Positions 44,458 to 57,380 of a DNA stretch of 64,000 bases are shown here, one piece after another. Each line of letters starts with the position of its first letter. Positions within the stretch are counted from its first letter, which is position 1. Below the pieces are notes generated by a model. That model searched no databases. It was not told where the DNA came from and saw nothing but the letters and a program-made list of their open reading frames with translations. The position numbers and the translations under genes are program-made. The stretch is taken from positions 1 to 64,000 of the forward strand of contig JAMPIV010011345.1 of assembly GCA_024509875.1 (NCBI GenBank), written 5' to 3'. This DNA is from Oreohelix idahoensis (taxonomy: Eukaryota > Mollusca > Gastropoda > Stylommatophora > Oreohelicidae).

Positions 44458-46075
44458 TGTAGAGTTCTCTCACACTGTAAAGTGTCAGTCTGTAAAGAAG
44501 TGTGGTGTATTCTCTTTCTTCTGTAAAGCTCCACTATCAATCACTGTAACATGTTGTTTGTGGTGCCACTACTGTATATGTCCATTGTAGTGTACAGAGT
44601 TGTTGAGATCAGGCATGCTCCAGTCTACCCAGCTGTAAATGGGTAACTCACCCTAGTCCTGAGTTAGGGAAGGCAAAGGCAGCTGTAAGCAGTAGTTTCC
44701 CTCTAAGGCTCCAGGGGAAGCAGGCCCTAAACTTGGTCAATTCAACCGACGCAGGATGGTGTATATATGGAGTAGAAGTGTAGAGTGTGATTAACGCGAA
44801 TGGTGTACTGTTCGTGTTCTGACCAATCTAAACACTCATTCACTTGTGTCTACAAGGCACCAATGCAGACTGCTGGAATCTTTGTTTACACAGTTTATTT
44901 AGACGCACACACTGGGACATAACGAGTAAATCACGGGTACAGGTTGACACATCAATTTGCAGGCATACATAGTAGATCCCAAGTCATGACACATTCATAA
45001 ATAATGGGTAGTACATCAATAGCTTCCAATGTCATGATACATAATGGCCGCATCCCCTATCTGACTAAGCGCGTCAGTGAAGGCGGATCGGTAAGTAACT
45101 AAAGTTGCTTTATGTTCACAATTTATATCATATTATGAAACCATGGAAGGGGTTTCTATCAAAATTGAGATCTCCTTGCCACTGTCCGAATAGTAAGATA
45201 CATGCCCCGTTCTTTGGACAGTGATTCAAAAATACGATGACAGGAATGTAACATGGCCGCCTTCCTGAGTTGTCGCTCACTCGCTCACAGGAGGGTATAT
45301 ATATATAAGCCAAAGTTAATTCGAAATACATATGAATGATTTCCTAAAGTTTCTCCATACAGTTCTACAGTAATCCAGTTACTTCACGTAGACATAACTG
45401 TTGTATGGAAGCCCGTCATCTTTGTCGATACAAACGTGACCCTAGCGTTGCGAAGCACAAAATTCCAGCTAGGTCTAACCGACATGAGATCATCAAAAAT
45501 AGGGTCTGGAATTACCTGGAGTCCGAATCATACATGGTACCGTACATTAGGAGAGTCTCTAACACAAGCTCTAGTAGAGACACAATCTCCTACAGAAGAA
45601 AAACCACTTCGTAAATCATTTTTACTGAAGAATCTACCAGCCCTGGAAAATGCGTAACCGCCATTGTAAACGGTACCTCGGAACTCATCACGACTAGTCA
45701 AGACAACTCCTACTTCCGCTAGAGCGGCATAACAAGAATATAGTCCTGCCTACCCATCAAAAATATACAATATAGGACTGATTCTACTTGTACTAATAAC
45801 ATGTAATACATATGAATTCAGGCCATAAACATAATAAGCAAATTAATATATTTTCTGGCCCTAACAAATAAGTACGGACATGGGTGTCATATCCATGCGC
45901 CGGATCAATATCAAGAACGATTACTCCTATAATCAAAAGTGTGAATCAATCATGAATTATCTAGCTTTACCATAGACAGCATTTTCATATACCAATGAAT
46001 GAATGTCTATATCTTTTCCATCTTAAATAGCCATATCGATTTTTGTAATATGTGCGTCAAAATATGCACGCAACA
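44458..46075 (-). repeat. 5' LTR of Gmr1-C
   Basis: 1618 bp, the counterpart of 34092-35707, ending at the GTGTG target copy (46076-46080). One extra TA in a TATATA tract near 45300 accounts for the length difference. Confidence 0.93.
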
Positions 46076-46355
46076 GTGTGTTAGTGTCACAGTGTTGTAA
46101 AGTGTTGTGGAATAAATTAAATTGTTTATCTGTTTGTTGTTGTTGTGACTTACACTTCATCATTTTCATAACCCTAGACATTTAACGTAGTCATCACAAT
46201 ATTCCAGAATAATTCTGACTGAGGTAAATGTGGTAGCAAGTAAGGTCATCTGTAATACACCACACTTATTAGATACAGATACCTTCACAGCTGATCTCAG
46301 TCAGTACACTAAGTCCCCTATAGATATTTATAACATCCCACTTTACCACAGTGTA

Positions 46356-46694
46356 CCATTGTCACAGTTTTGCCGCTCATGGTGAGCGATAGTCATTGTA
46401 GTGTTTGTTCAGTTAAGTCGTACTGTGGTGTATGATGCTGATAGATTATACTGTTTAGGCAAGTTACATTGGCATGTCATTATTATATTGTATTTCATGC
46501 GTTTGTTGGCCATGTGAGGCCTGAGTGTGTTGTGTTTAGTAATAAAGGGAAATTCACGTTAAAGGTGTTGATTACTTATGTTAGCCATTGTTGTGTGGTC
46601 ATACTTCTAGAGCGAGCTTATTATTGTTATTATAAATCCACACTGCAGTGGTGCAACACAGTGGAGTGTTATCCATGATAAGTGTTCCTTGACA
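46356..46694 (+). repeat. 3' LTR of Gmr1-B, second part
   Basis: It continues the LTR broken at 32346 (CCATTGTCACAGTTTTGCCG) and ends CCTTGACA at 46694. It is followed by GAGGG, the second copy of the Gmr1-B target site. Confidence 0.95.
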
Positions 46695-46699
46695 GAGGG

Positions 46700-47479
46700 G
46701 ATACCTGATTTTGTGTCAGAAAACCCAATACTCAGGAGGGTATTTGTTTCTCTCTTATTTCATGATACTAGTTGGTGGTACTATCTGTGAAACAAGTGAG
46801 TGGTGTCAAAGCTAGACACCATAAGCAGACGGGTCTTGAAGATGCTGGATCAGCTTCGTAATTACTCCATGATACTTCTTGGAACGTGTTACCGCCACTA
46901 TACTTGACCAGTGACGAGAGTGAACCAGTCTACAATGTGCAAAGAACATCGGCTGGAGCAGAAACCAACCGACCTCTTACTGGCAGCTAAGCACCCACTT
47001 AAAAGCTGTGAAGTGAACTTTCCCAAGAAGAACATTCCCTTAACTAACCATAACATCATCGGTGAGGAGTTTTTAAAGAATTATTCATTTTTTTACATTG
47101 TTAAATATAATTGATTATTAAATTTGTTGTCTGTATATAAACAAAAGTATAGTTGATTTAATCATTTCTAGTGTACTTCACCCGTGTGTCTCAGTCATTT
47201 TCAAATACACTTAGACGGAGCTATTTAAGTAATATTTTACCCAGTTAAATCAGCTGAGGGCATGAACGATACATAAAATTTCTTTATAAAAAGCGGCGGG
47301 CAGATATAAAGTTAACAATTGCTCAATCCAATTCAACACTGTTCTTGATTTCTGAATTATCTTATGAACACTCCCTCAAGATAGAAGCATCCTTCTATCC
47401 ACAACTCTGCAAGGAGTAACCTTTAGCGAAGGTAGATACCTTTGAAGACCCTCATTAGATACTCTAGGTTTTGGCCATT
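46700..47479. other. Unassigned sequence
   Basis: This follows the Gmr1-B target site. Short frames only; nothing recognised. Confidence 0.4.
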
Positions 47480-47800
47480 GTTTGGTCCCTTGACACGCTT
47501 AAATCAGCCTAAAGAAGACAGAGGTCATGACACTCAATATGGGCAATCCTGAGCCCATAACATAAGGAACCAGAAGCTGGAACAGACAGACTCTTTTACA
47601 TTCCTAGGATACATAGTAACACCAGACGGCGGAACAAGCAAAGACATTAACAACAGAATGAATAAAGCGAGAACAGCCTTTGCTAATCTAAACAACATCT
47701 GGAAATCCTCTCAATACAGCACAAACACCAAATTAAGATTATATAATGGCTGTGTACTTTGTGTGCTTCACTGTGGTGCAGAATGCTGGAGAGTTGTAGT
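47480..47800 (+). pseudogene. Non-LTR ORF2 fragment (post-RT region)
   Basis: Translation gives KKTEVMTLNM, then in another frame SFTFLGYIVTPDGGTSKDIN, RMNKARTAFANLNNIWKSSQ and TKLRLYNGCVLCVLHCGAEC. This block lies between the RT palm and the C-terminal motif in RT-bearing non-LTR elements. It is truncated on both sides and frameshifted near 47565. Confidence 0.85.
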
Positions 47801-50384
47801 AAAATCTGCAAGAATAATCGCTCATTTCAGTAAGATTTTAGTCATAAAATGATAATAAATAAAACAGCCCTATTGTGTCTGACGGTGATGCTCTCACACG
47901 CCAGCAACGCTGCCTTTTGTGCAGTGCTAAAGCCTATAGAACGATTCCACGGTAACAAAAATCTAACACGCGTTTTAGTTTCGGTTTCGAAAACGTACTA
48001 CTAACATTTTACCAGATCTGCTGCATACACTTTGCAGCCAAGACTTATAATTAACGATTTTGAGAAAGTGTGCCGCAAAATAACTATCTGAATTAACGTA
48101 TTCTGTCAACTTTAACGCAAATTACACGATACAATACAAATTATTAACGCCAATTCTTAACCCGCCATGCACAACCCCGCTTAGCCTGACACATTCTGCC
48201 ATGCATATATACACGTTGCGACAAAGCCAAGAGAGGCAAAACACGCAGACAATTTTATTGCCTCCTGGCGGTAATGTTTCTGACGTCACAAAAACAAGTT
48301 AGTTATTTGAAAAATACATGCTAGCGAGATAGCGAGAGGGGAAGATTGCCGTCTTGTGTAAAATATTTATTTGACGATGACCGGTGACAAAATTAAAAAT
48401 CTAAAACCATAATGAAACTGAACATAAAAAATATATGGTAGTATAGCTTAGAATTCACTAAGCAAGAATGTGTTTTAAATAATATGATAGTCCCAGTATT
48501 ACCCAAATTGTATAGAAAATACTAAATGTCTACGGACGCACGACCAGACGGACTGTTGTTTCTGCTTGTTTTTTTCTTAACGTTAGTGGGGACACCGTCT
48601 TAGAAGAGAGGCATTGAGGAAATTCAAATTAGCTTTGATAACAAGAGTATAGAAGGAGAGGGGAGCGGTAGGAAAATTGTTACCAAAAAACTAACATCGT
48701 TTTGCATTGGCATAACTAAAGCGGACTGGCCAATCGACTACCAGACGCAGAGTATGTTTGGAATTATTTTTGGTTTTTCAAAAACTGCATTTGAATTCTG
48801 GTAGTCGCAAGCTTTCGATTGGCCAGTGCTAATAAATATTAGCAAAAGCTTTCACTATTCATTGCCAGTTGAACTGTATTTTTTATTCAGATACGCTGAG
48901 AACAGCTGTGATAAATTTAAAAGTAAATTAAATAACTATATGAGTATTTCACAGTCTGGACGGAGCAGAGGAAACTGAGGCCATTTCTTTGCAAAGTCAG
49001 CGTCATTTGTTTATATTTCTTGATTTGTGGTAAGGAGGCTTTATGAATTTAATATGTTTAATCCCATTACCAAAGTTAGATACTGCTATTGGGAAAAAGT
49101 GAAGGACGTGCCGGGAGCAGACATTGTTGAGTCCTCACGTTGAAATGTATCTAACTAATGTATGTTGTCATGATTATGTTTGAATATTATTGTATTAGAG
49201 CATATTAGTAAGCCTCTGTGTTCAATGAACACTGTTCAACATGCCTGAAGCATTCATATTAAAAAAGAAAAAGATGAGAAAAATATATAAAAGGAAATGT
49301 GGTTACCCCACATTATATTATTGAGGGAAACTATGTAAACTTACAGTGGCGTATCTGCCATAGGGACCTGAGGGGTGGTCACAGCAAGGTGGGAGTCATG
49401 AGAAATTAGGGGATGAGTGCACCTGAAATGCACGCGAGGCTGACCCCATACCCACGTATGAAAGTAAATAAAAGAATAAGTGATCAGATGTAAAAGGCCA
49501 GGGTGTCCTTTTGTTGCAGAGGTTTCGTTTCCTGTGTCCAGCTGGTGACAGGAAACCTGAGGAGTGACGATTACGCCAAGAAGTCTCCTACACTTTACAT
49601 ATGCTGTCAAGAGATAACAGCAGGAGCTTGGGTGTGTGACGTGATATCGCTATTTCTGCAACTACAATATCTTATCTTTCAACGGGAAACCCCAGGTGAT
49701 ATGTTAAGGACCTGGGTACATCTGACAGTTTCGGTTTAAATAAACCTTGGTAATTCAAGTCATACTCAGGACTTTTGTGGGGTATGAAGACATTACAGCC
49801 CCTCATACACAGTGACTCTCTCTCTTAGAAGAATAAATTTAAGCTGTGAACATTCAAATAGGAAATACATATAATAACATTGTAGTTATTTGGGCAGATT
49901 GTCCACACAATTTTAGTTAATCTTTTATGTAAAGTATCTTGTCCTCATTTTCAAAGACCTGTCCAAACGATTTGACTGGACAGGCAAAATAAATTGTACA
50001 AAAAAATTAATTTAAAGAAAAACTTAACCACAGGTTTTATTCACTTCCTCATAGTAACTTAAAGTGTTTTTGTGTTGTGTACCATTATTTCATTTCTACC
50101 CTAGACACTAGGTACAACATACACCAGACACTAGAGCCAACATAGTGACCGTGTGAGATCTAGGGAGGTAGCGTTAGGTTCCCTGCACATAATTCATCAT
50201 CATCATTTATAGAGTCAGGGGCCTACATGTGCCTGACCTCACACGGGAAATACATACACAGATTTCATTCTTTTAGGATACCATCATAACCTCTCCAGCA
50301 AAATCTAACTTTGCTACAAGAGTAACAGAGAAAAAAATGTCAAAATTGTCATCTTTCCACACAGTCTGCATACGAAAAATGCTC
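47801..50384. other. Unassigned AT-rich sequence with a small imperfect palindrome
   Basis: No supported gene. An inverted repeat pairs ACTGGCCAATCGACTACCAG (48724-48743) with a near-complement at 48798-48827. It could be a decayed short inverted-repeat element. Confidence 0.4.
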
Positions 50385-50725
50385 TGAATCTTTTGGCCGA
50401 ATACCATCACCAACCAAGATCTGCTTACTCGGAGCAACCAAGATGGCATGCACGCCATCATAGATGGCAGACGCTGGAGTTGGGTTGGCCACGTCCTCAG
50501 AAGAGACACTGATGCCATCACAAGAACAGCTAAGCTATGGACCCCTGAAGGAAAGCGAAAGAGAGGCCGACCAAAAACCATTTGACGGAGAACTGTGGAG
50601 GCCGAGATGCAAAGGATGAACCAGAGCTGGGGTACTGCACGAAGGATGGCAGCCGATCGAGAAAAGTGGAAGAGGTTTGTTGCTGCTCTACAAGACGCCG
50701 TCAGGTGTGACGGCCATTGACTGCT
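50385..50725 (+). pseudogene. Non-LTR ORF2 C-terminal fragment
   Basis: Translation reads ITNQDLLTRSNQDGMHAIID, RRWSWVGHVLRRDTDAITRT and WTPEGKRKRGRPKTI, then a stop at 50582. It continues RRTVEAEMQRMNQSW and REKWKRFVAALQDAV. This is the WxGHxLRR...PEGKRxRGRP C-terminal signature of non-LTR elements, from a different family than the 20-kb copies. Confidence 0.87.
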
Positions 50726-51000
50726 TTGACAGTCGGCGGCAAAGAATCAAAGAAGAAAGAAAAAGAGTTCAGTTTAAGTGGACTTCTCTGCTAGCTTCCC
50801 TTCCAGTCATTACTGACCATAGGAGCGTACCTCCCGAAATAACTTTCGGTGGCACTAGGCTGGGCAATTGTAGATCAAGCTGTTGCCCATGCAGCGAGAC
50901 TTGGCCTGGAAGTCAGAGGAACGGTTTGGCCGTTACAGTCTGACACCATTAGCAACCGCCTGTCATCAGTAGGATACGGAACTTGCCCTCGTAGACATGG

Positions 51001-51338
<338 letters not shown>

Positions 51339-51771
51339 TAGTGTTTTAAATTGCGTTATTGCAACGAAGTTCTTGATATTTTTTGTTTCTCATTTCGTCA
51401 TTTCTTATTAGCTGCTTCCTCCCCCCATTTCCCAGGACATCTCATTTCATAGTCTGTGTTGTTTCTGCCCTGATCTTTTGTTAATAACCACATCTGACAA
51501 TTACAACAATCAAATGAGTACAATAGACAGCAGAAAAAAAAAGAAGTTACAGGCACTCAGGAGATTCCATGCAGGTCCATCTAAGTGACGCCATGGCTTC
51601 ACTGCAAGAAATAAAGGTATTAAGAAAAACGACCAGCTAGGCACGCCATAAATATGACCTATCGCTTGGGTTGTCTTTTTCACTCCAGAACTGGCAACTA
51701 TGGAACATAGACCTGAACGAACCACAGATGTTTATATACACTACTATTTCACAGCTTTCCTCTTAACAAGA

Positions 51772-51853
51772 TAGACCAAATACACAAATAGACCAAATAC
51801 ACAAATAGACCAAATACACAAATAGACCAAATAGACCAAATACACAAATAGAC
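51772..51853 (+). repeat. Short tandem repeat, ~17-bp unit
   Basis: AGACCAAATACACAAAT repeats about five times, with one shortened AGACCAAAT unit. Confidence 0.92.
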
Positions 51854-53703
<1,850 letters not shown>

Positions 53704-53862
53704 GAGGGGCGTTCAGAAAGTAATGCACCACATCGTTTTTCTCAGCTAATAATGAAGATAGCAGCTTGAAATTTTGCACACTTCAAATATGGTATGTGCC
53801 AATTGTGTGCACCATATTGCACCGCAACCGGCCAAATAATACGGCTGCCCTAAACCGTTGAC

Positions 53863-54930
53863 ATGGAGCGTGTTAGCAACTTGCGTTATAAGCAGCGAAT
53901 TGTGATAGAATTTCTCGTTGCAGAGAAGGAAACTGTTGTGAACATTCACAAGCGTCTATGTGATGTGTATGGAAGTTTTGCAGTCGACAGGAGTACAGTC
54001 AGTCGCTGGGTTCAGAGAATCAAAGAATCAGGAAGTGGCGATACGGAGCTGCTTGATCGGCCGCGCTGTGGACGTCTTGCCACAGCCACCAACGCAGAAA
54101 TTTTGAAATGCGCTGAGGGCATTATTCTTACTGATAGGCGAATCACTACTCAACAATTGGCCTTACAGCTGTCAGTCAGCATTGGTAGTGCAAATGCAGT
54201 TATAAAAACTCTCGGATTTTCTAAGGTATACGCAAGATGGGTTCCTCAAAGCCTCACAAATGACCACCGATTGCAAAGGAAAGCAATTTCTTCTGAATTG
54301 TTGGAGCGTTTCAATGCTGATGGAGAGAACTTTTTGGCTAAGATCGTTACAGGTGACGAAACCTGGGCTCATCATTTTGAACCTGAGACAAAAAGACAGT
54401 CAATGGAGTGGCATCATCCGCAATCACCACGAAGAAAGAAATTCAAGACAATTCCTTCAGCTGGAAAGGTCATGATCACAGTCTTTTGGGACATTGAAGG
54501 TGTGATTCTTGTGGACGTTATGCCAAGAGGAGAGACAATCAATTCGCAAGCTTACATTAAGACATTGAAACAACTCAATCAACGTTTTCGCAGAGTTCGG
54601 CCGCACAAGAATCCAGCAGACCTTCTTCTCCTTCACGACAATGCGCGACCTCGCACAAGTCTGGCAACACGGGAAGCAATCACCAAATTGGGTTGGACTG
54701 TACTACCCCATCCACCCTATAGTCCCGATTTGGCACCCTCTGATTTTCATCTATTTGGCCCACTTAAAGATGCACTTTGTGGGACAAGGTCTGAAGATGA
54801 TGAAGGAGTGATTCATGCAGCGAAGAAATGGCTACATGATCAAGACAAAATCTGGTACGGGCTAGGAATACACACACTTGTTTCGCGCTGGCATAAAGCC
54901 GTACAAGTTGATTTTTTTTTTTTTTTTTAA
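53863..54930 (+). CDS. Mariner transposase, second copy, C-terminus disrupted
   Basis: The frame aligns with the first copy from MERVSNLRYKQR to WHKAVQVD. All three catalytic aspartates are kept (TGDETW, LLHDNARPR, YSPDLAPSD; 34 residues between the last two). The last genuine residue is near 54911. The open frame then runs into a T tract (five Phe codons) of the inserted retroposon and stops at 54928, replacing the native final GNYVE. Loss of five terminal residues may or may not matter. One HDNARPH histidine is Arg here. Confidence 0.92.
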   Translation: MERVSNLRYKQRIVIEFLVAEKETVVNIHKRLCDVYGSFAVDRSTVSRWVQRIKESGSGDTELLDRPRCGRLATATNAEILKCAEGIILTDRRITTQQLALQLSVSIGSANAVIKTLGFSKVYARWVPQSLTNDHRLQRKAISSELLERFNADGENFLAKIVTGDETWAHHFEPETKRQSMEWHHPQSPRRKKFKTIPSAGKVMITVFWDIEGVILVDVMPRGETINSQAYIKTLKQLNQRFRRVRPHKNPADLLLLHDNARPRTSLATREAITKLGWTVLPHPPYSPDLAPSDFHLFGPLKDALCGTRSEDDEGVIHAAKKWLHDQDKIWYGLGIHTLVSRWHKAVQVDFFFFF

Positions 54931-55111
54931 ATTATTTTTTGCCCCTTCTGGGGTTCAAAATGAGGTCTATAAGACTTTATTAGGTTTCATGTGTTAAGGT
55001 GTATGATCCCGGCCCTGGCTAAGACCCGGCATACTCTAGAAATGATCCCTAAAAGTATGACACTTTGATCTTAGCCAAAAGGCCGAGAAGCAATCGAGAG
55101 ATGAAGTACTG
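54912..55111 (-). mobile_element. SINE-like retroposon with U2 snRNA-derived head
   Basis: On the minus strand, from about 55094, the sequence reads ATTGCTTCTCGGCCTTTTGG then CTAAGATCAAAGTGTCATAC. This matches the 5' end of U2 snRNA over about 30-40 nt. An unrelated body of ~120 nt follows, then a poly(A) tail (the T tract at 54912-54928 on the plus strand). The mariner sequence AAGTTGAT flanks both sides (54905-54912 and 55113-55120), a likely target duplication. About 11-18 nt between the U2 start and the right flank remain unexplained. Confidence 0.82.
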
Positions 55112-55243
55112 AAAGTTGATGGGGATTATGTTGAATAATACCGATGTTTACATGTCATATCCATGTATATTGTGTATAAATTTCATGCTTTTTGAATAAA
55201 CAGCTCCTGACAAAAACGATGTGGTGCATTACTTTCTGAACTC

Positions 55244-55481
<238 letters not shown>

Positions 55482-57019
55482 CTTGAACAGGAAATTTTAT
55501 TTTTGCTAACTTTCTCCCCTTGCTGTCTAAAGGGAAACAATCAAACCATGAAAAATAGCAGTGAATGTTACGATGTGGTTTTCTTCTTGTGGTTTGGTTT
55601 AGAGTATAACATAGAATCACAAACGTTCACACATCATGCTGACAAACACGAATGGTCGACACGGAACATCACTGGCCGAATAACACAAGACGTCGGGTAG
55701 AGAGTCCACAATATATCTTCTTCAGCATTTATTTTACATCAAGGAAACATCTTCATGGTTAATGCATATACTTGTACAAGGCATACATAGTAGTGAATCT
55801 TCCATCTGTCTCGTCTCAATCATTCAGTCCTGGCCGCTGTACTAGAGGTGCATACGAACGATGACCACCCAAGTAATGTAGACCAGACGACGTGAATATA
55901 ATAATAACTTGATTTATCTTACTCGATAAAAGGTGGAACTTCTATATAAGTTCAGGACCATCTTAGAAACATAGTGGCGGCCTCCGAAGTTAGTTATGCA
56001 ACTTAAATAAATATCTTCCTCCGCAATTCTTGGAGCTTGAAACAATACGTCCTACTAGGTTGACTTGAAGTAACGAAAGGCCACGAATATTAGCCGTTAG
56101 AATAAATTAGTGCAAACGTGTTACGTCATAGACAACCGGTGACGTATTAAATATACAGCGTTCAGTATAAATTAAAACCCGTGCAAAACCATGAGTTACC
56201 ACAAAGAGACATATTTCTTCAAAAGTACTGGCAATAAGTCTGTGTGTGGCAACAATACAAAAACATATCAATATTCGTTCTTTAACAGTGAATATATGAA
56301 AAATTTGATATTCTAATAACGCTTTCTCCACTAATTATTTCACAAGTATAATAAAAATGAAATATCTATTTAAAAATTGATTTTAAAAGTATATTGCAAG
56401 TGATCCTTAATGTTCATACACAAATGAGTCGGCTTATATTTACAAATAAAAAACGATATAAAATTTTCTATGTTAGCCCCTTTGACAGCTGTGGCGTCCT
56501 CGAACATCATTACTTTGGAATTGTATGTTATTATTTTATTTCTTTACTTCTCTATTGTACTAAGCACTCTATGTTTTATTACTGACACTGCTTTTGGCAA
56601 GGACTCATCGGAGTCAGCTCCAACTTTTTTAGCGGTCCACCCTGGAGAAATGTTTGAGAAACACTAATTTAGAATACAATTTTCCCCCCATCCTCCCTTT
56701 TCTAACTTCAGGAGACAAAGAAGACTTATCAAGAGAACCGAACATGGCAAACTTGTTCTGTTTCCCAGCCTCGAGGAAAAGATATGGAGGAAATAGTCCC
56801 GGAACAGATAGACACGTGACTGACCGTGCGCCTATTTCAGACCCCGTATTACGCGCTAACAATTAGTGCCCGCTCTGGAGTTAGCACGTGGTGAAGATGA
56901 AGAGGGAATGTCGTGTGCTCCATCTTCCCGTTATGGGTGGAACCAAGAACACCTGCTCTGACAATGAACACAGACAAACAGTGACTCTGCTGACACTTGT
57001 GCAGCTTGGGTGCCCAAAA
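55482..57019. other. Unassigned sequence
   Basis: No supported gene. The frames present are short and without motifs. Confidence 0.4.
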
Positions 57020-57380
57020 ACAATTATTATTATTATTTTAAATATTATTATTGCTGTTATTAATGTTAATATTATTATTACTGTTATTATTAATATTATT
57101 ATTACTCTTATTTGTATTACTGTTGTTATTATTATTATTACTGTTGTTGTTATTATTATTATTATTACTATTACTGTTATAATTATTATTACTGTTATTT
57201 TTACTGCTGTTATTATTACTGTTATTGTTATTACTGTTGTCAGTATTATTATTACTATTACTGTTATATTTATTATTACTGTTATTATTACCATTACTGC
57301 TGTTATTGTTATTATTATTACTGTTATTATTATTACTACTGTTACTATTATTATAACTGTTATTTTTATTACTTTTTAAA
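57020..57380. repeat. Degenerate (ATT)n/(ACTGTTATT)n trinucleotide-rich tract
   Basis: Long irregular runs of TTATTATTA with recurring ACTGTTATT blocks. Both strands give long low-complexity frames (Ile/Thr/Val- or Tyr/Cys-rich) that are composition artefacts. Confidence 0.92.

Larger units (their letters stand above)
34092..46075 (-). mobile_element. Gmr1-C: internally deleted Gmr1-like element, split by LTR-D
   Basis: On the minus strand, the LTRs 44458-46075 (5') and 34092-35707 (3') are over 99% identical by eye (about a dozen differences). GTGTG flanks the element (34087-34091 and 46076-46080). The internal region keeps most of integrase, RT and RNase H, closely matching Gmr1-A protein. 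Gag, protease and the integrase zinc region are gone, replaced by an inverted LTR end and leader (43894-44457). LTR-D is inserted within RT. Confidence 0.94.
32347..46350. mobile_element. 2.0-kb TGT...ACA solo-LTR-like element, itself split by Gmr1-C
   Basis: The unit is 32347-34091 plus 46081-46350 (about 2015 bp), begins TGTCGTGAAAC and ends TTTACCACA. It interrupts the Gmr1-B LTR with a perfect GTGTA duplication. TG...CA ends, a 5-bp duplication, and no internal gag or pol make a solo LTR of an unidentified LTR family the best reading. A partial relative lies inverted at 9470-10469. Frames inside (for example 32612-32878 on the minus strand) have no recognisable domain. Confidence 0.82.
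22415..46694 (+). mobile_element. Gmr1-B: defective Gmr1-like LTR element hosting a nested insertion stack
   Basis: The 5' LTR (22415-23089) and a split 3' LTR (32023-32346 plus 46356-46694) share the TGTCACGGCGC start and TTGACA end. GAGGG flanks the whole unit (22410-22414 and 46695-46699), a 5-bp target duplication. The internal region carries a Gmr1-type gag with coiled coil and capsid, a CCHC knuckle and a protease, then an RRM-like remnant. Integrase, RT and RNase H are missing. A mariner (25660-26998), an unresolved block (28193-30193) and the stack 32347-46350 are later insertions. The two LTRs differ by about 5% by eye, making this the oldest layer. Confidence 0.9.

Noticed and set aside
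56888..57379. 163-codon Ile/Thr/Val-rich frame and overlapping Tyr/Cys-rich frames
   Set aside because: Produced entirely by the ATT-rich trinucleotide tract.
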